Below, one piece after another: positions 34,604 to 39,750 of a DNA stretch of 39,750 nucleotides (its first letter is position 1; the number at the start of each line of letters is the position of its first letter). The DNA lies in NCBI GenBank assembly GCA_031273565.1, contig JAISRR010000198.1, positions 1-39,750 of the forward strand, given 5' to 3'. Position numbers and translations under genes: made by a program. The notes below the pieces were generated by a model. That model did not search any database. It was not told the origin of the DNA and saw only the letters and a list, made by a program, of their open reading frames with translations. The stretch comes from Zoogloeaceae bacterium (GTDB taxonomy: Bacteria; Pseudomonadota; Gammaproteobacteria; Burkholderiales; Rhodocyclaceae).

Positions 34604-35389
34604 TTATTTGATCGTGGCCTTGCTGCGTAGATCCTGTAACAGCTTTTCCACTTTTTGCTGGTTCAGGCTTTGGACGATTTGCCCTTTGACATCTTCCAGG
34701 GGAGGAGGCGTCAGCGCGCGGCTGTCTTCCACCCGAATGACGTGATAACCGTACTGGCTTTGCACCGGCTCCTTGCTGTACGTGCCTTTGTCCAGCTTCA
34801 CCAGCGCTTCGGCGAAAGGCTGAACGAAGGCCGAGGGCGCCATCCAGCCCAGATCGCCGCCTTCATCCTTGCTGCCGGGGTCCTGGGAATCCCTGGCCAG
34901 ATCTTCGAATTTTCCACCTTTGTCCAGTTTGTCGATCAGCGCTCTGGCTTCGTCTTCCGTTGCGACCAGAATATGGCGAACGTGATATTCGGTGTTGCCC
35001 AGGCGGGTCTTGAATGACTCGTAAAGCTCGTTGATTTCGGCGTCAGTCGCCGGGTTGGCCTGGAGATAATTGGCATAATAGGCGCGCATCAACACCATTT
35101 GCTGCGCGCTTTCCAGTTGCGCCTTGATTTCCGGCTTCTTGTCCAGCCCCTGTTTGCGGGCTGCGCCAGCGATCAGTTCCCGGCGGACCAGCTCATTCTT
35201 GATGGCTTCGCGCAGTTCAGGCGTGTCCGGCGCGCCCTGGGAGGTTTGTTCAGCGATGAACAGGTTGGCCACGGTCTGGGAAATGGCCTTGCCGTTAACC
35301 GTTACAAAAGGCTTGTCGGCGGCGAACGCGGGCGCGGAAATCAGGGCGCTGGCGATCAGGACAGTGGAAAGTTTTTTCAAGCTTGGCAT
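34604..35389 (-). CDS. Periplasmic peptidyl-prolyl cis-trans isomerase (parvulin type)
   Basis: A 261-residue SurA/PpiC-like foldase. ATG 35389 gives a signal peptide MPSLKKLSTVLIASALISAP ending in AFA. The N-terminal helical chaperone region extends to about residue 130, and the parvulin domain (about 133-225) has YHVRHILVATEDEARALIDKL, FEDLARDSQDPGSKDEGGDLGW and QSQYGYHVIRVEDSR. AAGGA precedes the start. In related genomes this gene sits next to yciB, as here. Confidence 0.93.
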   Translation of the reverse strand: MPSLKKLSTVLIASALISAPAFAADKPFVTVNGKAISQTVANLFIAEQTSQGAPDTPELREAIKNELVRRELIAGAARKQGLDKKPEIKAQLESAQQMVLMRAYYANYLQANPATDAEINELYESFKTRLGNTEYHVRHILVATEDEARALIDKLDKGGKFEDLARDSQDPGSKDEGGDLGWMAPSAFVQPFAEALVKLDKGTYSKEPVQSQYGYHVIRVEDSRALTPPPLEDVKGQIVQSLNQQKVEKLLQDLRSKATIK

Positions 35390-35536
35390 GTGCGAATCAT
35401 CCTTTATTGGGAAATTATAAAAAACGGGTTGGCGAACCATCCCGGAACAGAAACATTGCAAACGATGCGGCATGATACCAGCAAGGGGAGCAAAAGGGAT
35501 GCGGACAAAAAAGCGGGCGAGCATCTTTGTGTTCGA
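35390..35536. other. Spacer between yciB-like gene and isomerase gene
   Basis: 147 bp. A bolA gene is common at this position in related bacteria, but none is present and the space is too small. No other gene is seen. Confidence 0.4.
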
Positions 35537-36151
35537 TTACGTCCGTTCATCTTTGACTTCATCCGTGATGAAACGGGAAAGGTACATGCCCTGGGCGATG
35601 GCGAACAGCAGCAGCAGACCCATGACGCCGAACATCTTGAAATACATCCAGATTTCCGTGGAATAGCGATAGGCCACGAAAAGATTGAGCGCGCCCATCG
35701 CAACGAAAAAGCCGATCCAGGCAAAATTAAGGCGCAGCCAGACGGCTTCCGGCAGCGCAATCTTGTCGGCGAGCATCAGGCGCATGGCGTTGTGCTTGAA
35801 CAGCGTGGCGACCGCCATGCTGCCCGCCATGACCCAGTACAGCGCCGTGGGTTTCCATTTGATGAAATTTTCATTGCGTAGAATCAGGGTCAGACTACCA
35901 AAGGCGATCACCAGCACGAGGAAAAGCAGCAGGTTTTTCCCGATTTTGCCATGCCGTAGCCGGACATAGGCGCTTTGCAGCACGGCAGCGAGCATGATGA
36001 CAATCGTCGCCAACAAAATGGGCGCCTGGGCGGGACTGACATCGCCCAGCAGGCGACTTACCCAGTCGGCAGCCTGTTCCGGATTATGCTGTGAGTATAG
36101 GTAGGAAATGAAAAACAGGATAGCCGGGAACAGATCAAAAAGAAATTTCAT
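35537..36151 (-). CDS. yciB: YciB/intracellular septation protein A family membrane protein
   Basis: About 204 residues from ATG 36151 (MKFLFDLFPAILFFISYLY is the family N-terminus). Five to six hydrophobic segments are visible. Family signatures are FLFDLFPAILFF, LRNENFIKWKPTALYWV, LPEAVWLRLNFAWIGFF and EIWMYFKMFGVMGLLLLFA. The inner-membrane family is linked to cell envelope synthesis and septation; its precise activity is uncertain. An in-frame upstream start at 36175 is not preferred. Confidence 0.93.
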   Translation of the reverse strand: MKFLFDLFPAILFFISYLYSQHNPEQAADWVSRLLGDVSPAQAPILLATIVIMLAAVLQSAYVRLRHGKIGKNLLLFLVLVIAFGSLTLILRNENFIKWKPTALYWVMAGSMAVATLFKHNAMRLMLADKIALPEAVWLRLNFAWIGFFVAMGALNLFVAYRYSTEIWMYFKMFGVMGLLLLFAIAQGMYLSRFITDEVKDERT

Positions 36152-36221
36152 GGGCGGATGGCAAACCAGCAGCAAAAAGGCAGGAGATTATGCGCTTTTC
36201 TGCACCCGGATGTCCATTTCT

Positions 36222-36319
36222 GAGGACAGAGGACGGATGACGGAAGACAGTCAGTTACCGGCGGCTTCGCCGCCGCATGAATTACTGTCCTCAGTCTTCA
36301 GTCTTTAGTCCTCTGAACC
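36222..36319. repeat. Interspersed element: inverted heptad arrays around a GC hairpin (copy 2)
   Basis: The left arm has four 7-mers GAGGACA, GAGGACG, GATGACG, GAAGACA (36222-36249). A perfect hairpin CGGCGGC-TTC-GCCGCCG lies at 36259-36275. The right arm has CTGTCCT, CAGTCTT, CAGTCTT, TAGTCCT, CTGAACC (36285-36319), complementary in type to the left arm. The hairpin plus right arm repeats the layout at 4858-4908. It lies just upstream of the uracil-DNA glycosylase gene. Confidence 0.65.
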
Positions 36320-36335
36320 TCGAACGGCTGGTAAC

Positions 36336-37049
36336 ATGTCCGGCCTTCAACTTTCGATCTGGCGCCGTATGTCATTTTCCGATCCGCTCGACTGTACCGC
36401 GTGTCCTCGCCTGGCGGAGCATCTCGCCAAGTTGCGGCGGCGCGATCCCGGCTGGCATAACCGGCCTGTGCCCGCTTTCGGCTCGCTTTCCGCCGCCTTG
36501 CTGGTGGTGGGGTTGGGGCCGGGGGAAAAGGGCGCCAATCGCACCGGACGACCTTTCACCGGCGACGTAGCCGGGGAATTGCTCTACCCGGCGTTGCACC
36601 GTTTCGGCTTTGCGACGGCGGCGGAACCGCTGGATGTCGACAAGGCGGCCAATCCCGCCCTGCGGCTGGTTGACGCCCGCATTACCAATGCCGTCCGCTG
36701 CCTGCCTCCGGCCAACAAGCCCACGCCAGTCGAAATCCGGACATGCAATCCGTTTCTGGCGCGTGAGATTGCCGCCATGCCGCGCCTGGTCGCCATCATC
36801 GCCCTGGGCGGCGTCGCGCATCAGGCCGTGCTGCGGGCTTTCGGCCTGAAACCCGCGCAGTACGCCTTCGGTCACAACATTCGCCACGATCTGCCCGCGC
36901 CCTTGCCGATCCTGTTCGACAGCTACCATTGCAGTGGTTACAACTGGCGCACGGGGCGGCTCACGCGCGAAAGTTTTGAAGCCGTGTTCGCGCGGGTGCG
37001 ACAGAGCGTTTTGCAGGCAGCAGCGGGGGCGGCAGCGCCAGATTGGTGA
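36336..37049 (+). CDS. Uracil-DNA glycosylase, family 5-type (Fe-S)
   Basis: A 237-residue repair enzyme. Motif 1 GLGPGEKGANRTGRPFTGD (59-77) and motif 2 YHCSGYNWRTGRLT near the C-terminus match family 5 (UDGb) better than family 4. Four cysteines, C20, C23, C122 and C137, would hold the [4Fe-4S] cluster. Motif 2 reads YHCS where family 5 proteins often have HPS, a mild deviation. The start could be ATG 36336 or ATG 36369; no SD decides. It lies directly after heptad element copy 2 and converges on paaK. Confidence 0.9.
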   Translation: MSGLQLSIWRRMSFSDPLDCTACPRLAEHLAKLRRRDPGWHNRPVPAFGSLSAALLVVGLGPGEKGANRTGRPFTGDVAGELLYPALHRFGFATAAEPLDVDKAANPALRLVDARITNAVRCLPPANKPTPVEIRTCNPFLAREIAAMPRLVAIIALGGVAHQAVLRAFGLKPAQYAFGHNIRHDLPAPLPILFDSYHCSGYNWRTGRLTRESFEAVFARVRQSVLQAAAGAAAPDW

Positions 37050-37120
37050 ACGACGTGCAGGCCAAAGGCTTCAAACCCGAACAAGCCGGGGCATCAGCGA
37101 CGCACGGCGTTTTCCAGCCT

Positions 37121-38434
37121 TCATAATTTCGCGCGCCGATCCTCGATGCGTCGGCTCTTCCCGAACGAGCGTTCAATCCCGTTCGGTTCGATCAATTTGA
37201 CGACTGGCGTCACCAGCAGCGTTTGCCGCAGGCGGTCGACGACATGGTGGCGAAAACGATCCATTTCCTCGAAAGAATCGCGGATGGCTTCAGGCTCCAG
37301 TTCCACCATGACCGTCATGCGATCCAGCCCGGTTTCGTTGTCGAGCACGATGCGGTAATGCGGCGTTACGCCCTGGATTACGGAAAGCACATCCTCCACC
37401 TGGGTGGGAAAAATGTTGGTGCCGCGCACAATCAGCATGTCGTCCGTGCGCGCGCGCACCTTTGTCATGCGGGCATGCGTGCGGCCACAGGCGCAGGGTT
37501 CGGTGGTGATGGCCGTCAGGTCGTGCGTGCGGTAACGCAGCATGGGGAAAGCCTGCCGATCCAGCGTACTCAACACCAGTTCGCCCTCGCGCCCCTCCGG
37601 CAGCGGTTCGCCCGTGTTGGGGTCGATGATCTCCCATAAAAACAGGTCTTCGGCGATGTGGTTGTGCTCGCGCGAACAAAGGCATTCTCCGCCCACGCCG
37701 GGGCCGTTCAGTTCAGTGAGGCCATAATTGTCGGTGCAGACGATGTGCATCCGGCGCTCAATTTCGCGTTTCAGTCCGGGCGTGCAGGGTTCGCCGCCGA
37801 ACAGCCCCACGCGCAGGCTGGAAGCCTGCCAGTCGAAACCGCACGCCTCGCCGACCTCGCACAGGTGCAGCGCGTAAGAGGGCGTCGAGATCAGGACGGT
37901 GCTCTTGTAATCCTCGATCATCATCAGATGCCGTTCGGTGTTGCCGGAACCGGCGGGCACCATCATGCAGCCCAGTTTTTCGCAACCGTAATGCAGACCG
38001 AAACCGCCGGTGAACATGCCGTAGCCGAAGGCCATTTGCACGCGGTCGGCGCGGGTGACGCCCACCATCGCCACAATGCGCGCGACGGATTCACTCCAGA
38101 CATCGAGATCGTGCCGGTTAAAGCCGATGACGACGGGCTTGCCGGTGGTGCCCGATGAGGAATGCAGACGCAGCAGATCGTCGAGCGGCACGGCGCAGAG
38201 GCCGTAGGGATAGGTATCGCGCAATACCTGCTTGTCGGTGAAGGGGAGCCGCGCGACATCGGCGAGGCTCCGGATGTCTTCCGGGTTGAGGTTGCGTTCC
38301 TGAAAACGCTCCCTGTACCAGGGCACGCGATCATAAGCCCAGACCACCTGCTTTTTGAGTTTTTCCAACTGGATGGCGCGAATGCGCTCACGCGACGCGG
38401 TTTCGATTTCAGGCGCAAAAAAGTTGCGGGTCAT
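37121..38434 (-). CDS. paaK: Phenylacetate-CoA ligase family protein
   Basis: A 437-residue AMP-forming aryl-CoA ligase. The ATP-binding loop is SSSGTTGKP (92-100), followed by GYGMFTGGFGLHYG, the YGLTELNGPGVGGEC motif, the LRYRTHDL adenosine site and the C-terminal lysine region around FGKSRRIEDRR. PaaK activates phenylacetate to phenylacetyl-CoA. None of the paaABCDE or paaGHZ genes are nearby, so a related aromatic or arylacetate substrate is possible. It starts 7 bp after the stop of the ACT-domain gene; the two form an operon. Confidence 0.92.
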   Translation of the reverse strand: MTRNFFAPEIETASRERIRAIQLEKLKKQVVWAYDRVPWYRERFQERNLNPEDIRSLADVARLPFTDKQVLRDTYPYGLCAVPLDDLLRLHSSSGTTGKPVVIGFNRHDLDVWSESVARIVAMVGVTRADRVQMAFGYGMFTGGFGLHYGCEKLGCMMVPAGSGNTERHLMMIEDYKSTVLISTPSYALHLCEVGEACGFDWQASSLRVGLFGGEPCTPGLKREIERRMHIVCTDNYGLTELNGPGVGGECLCSREHNHIAEDLFLWEIIDPNTGEPLPEGREGELVLSTLDRQAFPMLRYRTHDLTAITTEPCACGRTHARMTKVRARTDDMLIVRGTNIFPTQVEDVLSVIQGVTPHYRIVLDNETGLDRMTVMVELEPEAIRDSFEEMDRFRHHVVDRLRQTLLVTPVVKLIEPNGIERSFGKSRRIEDRRAKL

Positions 38435-38441
38435 TTTGCGC

Positions 38442-38855
38442 TCACCAGATCATGTCGGCCTGGGATACAAGCTCGATGGGCTGGTGCCGCAGCACGGTTT
38501 CCGTGGATTCGATATCATCGACATGGATTGCGATCAGGGTTGAGATCAGCGAATAGCTGTACCCCACGTTGATGCCCGCGTCGGCGATGATTCCCATGAC
38601 GCGCGCCAGTTCCCCCGGTTTGTCGGGCAGGCGCACGCACAGCACATCCGTCCGGGTTGCGGCGCAGCCTGCTGCCCGCAACACGCTGAGTCCGAGGTCG
38701 GGTTTGTCCAGAATGAAACGAACGATGCCGCAATCGCCGGTATCGGCGGCCAGGAAACCGTGCACGTTGATTCCGGCGGTTTCAAGCACCGCAAGGATAC
38801 GCTTCAGGTGTCCCGGCTGATTTTCCGCAAAAACGCTGATTTGTGAAACCGCCAT
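38442..38855 (-). CDS. Tandem ACT-domain protein
   Basis: About 137 residues from ATG 38855, with CGGAGG 5 nt before the start. Two ACT domains are visible: ISVFAENQPGHLKRILAVLE (about residues 5-24) with NVHGFLAADTGDCGIVRFIL, and CVRLPDKPGELARVMGIIAD with INVGYSYS. ACT domains bind amino acids, so it may sense an aromatic amino acid or its product for the adjoining ligase. This ACT/PaaK pairing is often seen in bacteria and archaea. No catalytic domain is attached. Confidence 0.9.
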   Translation of the reverse strand: MAVSQISVFAENQPGHLKRILAVLETAGINVHGFLAADTGDCGIVRFILDKPDLGLSVLRAAGCAATRTDVLCVRLPDKPGELARVMGIIADAGINVGYSYSLISTLIAIHVDDIESTETVLRHQPIELVSQADMIW

Positions 38856-39195
38856 GCTGCCTCCGGAGGAAAAACACAAAGGCCGACATGATACCGGATC
38901 GCGTGTCGCTGGCGTTCGTTTTGTGTGCGAGGCAGGGCAGTCGCATGAACGCCAACGCCTTCCAGGCACTGCACCACTCCCTTTGCCCCTTTTGGAATCC
39001 TCCTTCGGAGAGGGAGGCTTTTATTCATGCAATTGTCCTGATGCGCTTCCCAAAGTTGTGCCTTTACAAGCGATTTGTGGCAGAATCCCACCCCGTTCGT
39101 CTGATGAACGGGCGCGCGCATGCTGATCGTGAAACAGCATGGCGGTAGCGTGCCTGAATACCGCTATCCCCCTTCGTAACGATAAAACCCTACCC
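38856..39195. other. Intergenic region before the EPS-type regulator
   Basis: 340 bp with no convincing gene. A CCTCC/GGAGG dyad (about 38999-39017) is followed by CTTTTATT and could be a weak terminator. It probably contains divergent promoters for the ACT gene and the regulator. Confidence 0.35.
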
Positions 39196-39540
39196 ATGCC
39201 CAGCCTGCGTCCCGAATTTCAGGAAGAAACCCAACTTCGGGTATTGCGACGCCTGTACGCAACACCGGCTGTCAGCCAGCGCGCCCTGTCCAGGGAATTT
39301 GGCGTCAGTCTGGGCAGCATCAACTACTGCTTTCGGGCGTTGATGGCAAAGGGGTGGATCAAGATGCAGAACTTCGGGCAGAGCCAGCACAAACTGGGTT
39401 ACGTTTACCTGCTCACTCCCTCAGGCATCGCCCAGAAATCGAGACTGACCGCGCGTTTTCTCAAACGCAAGCAGGAAGAATACGCAGCCTTACACAAGGA
39501 AATTGAACAATTGAAAGCAGAATTGGATGTGACGTTATGA
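39196..39540 (+). CDS. MarR-family, EPS-associated transcriptional regulator
   Basis: A 114-residue winged-helix protein resembling the MarR-type regulators found beside exopolysaccharide loci. The conserved start is [23 protein letters not shown] 39196 is preferred over ATG 39139. The HTH is around [20 protein letters not shown], the wing near [17 protein letters not shown], and a C-terminal coiled-coil helix [21 protein letters not shown] follows. It overlaps the downstream epimerase gene (ATGA), so it is part of the polysaccharide operon and probably regulates it. Confidence 0.88.
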   Translation: MPSLRPEFQEETQLRVLRRLYATPAVSQRALSREFGVSLGSINYCFRALMAKGWIKMQNFGQSQHKLGYVYLLTPSGIAQKSRLTARFLKRKQEEYAALHKEIEQLKAELDVTL

Positions 39541-39750
39541 AACCCGTTCTTGTTACCGGCTCCGCCGGATTTATCGGCTCCGCCCTGACCCTGCGCCTGC
39601 TGGAACGCGGCGATACGGTCATCGGCATTGACAACCACAACGCCTACTACGACCCCGCGCTCAAGGAAGCGAGAATCAGGCGTTATGTCGGGCATCCGAA
39701 TTACACTCACCTGCGTATCGACCTTGCCGATCGTCAGGCCATTGCCGACG
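39537..39750 (+). CDS. NAD-dependent nucleotide-sugar epimerase, 5' part (cut by window edge)
   Basis: 71 codons to the edge. [20 protein letters not shown] is the NAD-binding Rossmann motif (TGSAGFIGS), followed by [17 protein letters not shown], the signature of UDP-glucuronate 4-epimerase/CapI-type enzymes, and [12 protein letters not shown]. The rest is outside the window. The 4-bp overlap with the preceding regulator gene indicates an EPS-related operon. Confidence 0.9.
   Translation, partial: MKPVLVTGSAGFIGSALTLRLLERGDTVIGIDNHNAYYDPALKEARIRRYVGHPNYTHLRIDLADRQAIAD

Noticed and set aside
36222-36319. CRISPR-like reading of the heptad arrays
   Set aside because: Units are only 7 bp and contiguous with no spacers; the two arrays are inverted around a hairpin. 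No cas genes are present.

Overview
This is a GC-rich, gene-dense chromosomal segment, most likely from a betaproteobacterium. The Rhodocyclales are my best guess, based on gene order (trxA-rho, bioB-bioC beside comF-trmL, an etfBA/ETF-QO module) and on an EPS-type MarR regulator beside a nucleotide-sugar epimerase. The taxonomy is inference. There is no rRNA, tRNA, CRISPR array or intact insertion sequence.

Layout. The left edge holds the 5' part of serC (minus strand). Next comes a small plus-strand operon: a Cys/His-rich small protein overlapping a MarR-type regulator that carries a histidine-rich insert, behind a sigma70-like promoter flanked by two AAGG-NN-CCTT inverted repeats. bioB-bioC (biotin) runs leftward, divergent from comF and trmL. 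An MFS transporter converges on trmL.

Positions 6700-17240 encode a full C-P lyase (phosphonate utilisation) locus in two convergent operons: phnCDEGH on the plus strand and phnIJKLMNOP on the minus strand. Each starts with a recognisable Pho box followed by a closely matching -10 region, so both are probably PhoB-activated under phosphate starvation. phnL has an in-frame TAA stop, and its conserved C-terminal end (including the H-switch) continues after it in the same frame.

mutY is followed by a 476-bp stretch without a convincing gene, then by an electron-transfer module: etfB, etfA, a ~600-aa acyl-CoA dehydrogenase and ETF:ubiquinone oxidoreductase, closed by a clear terminator. These four would carry electrons from acyl-CoA oxidation to the quinone pool. 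On the minus strand follow a DUF1287 protein, a decayed IS4-like transposase fragment, rho and trxA (with an unusual CHPC active site). The very long purL runs rightward.

The right part contains a bacteriohemerythrin, a Dps, a membrane diguanylate cyclase (SGDEF variant), a parvulin-type peptidyl-prolyl isomerase, a YciB-like membrane protein, a family-5-type uracil-DNA glycosylase, a phenylacetate-CoA-ligase/ACT-domain pair, and the start of what looks like an exopolysaccharide locus.

The most unusual signals are the MarR/Cys-rich small-ORF unit, a family of interspersed 7-bp-period repeats attached to a GC hairpin (upstream of trmL and the uracil glycosylase, with a partial copy at purL), the interrupted phnL, and the CHPC thioredoxin.
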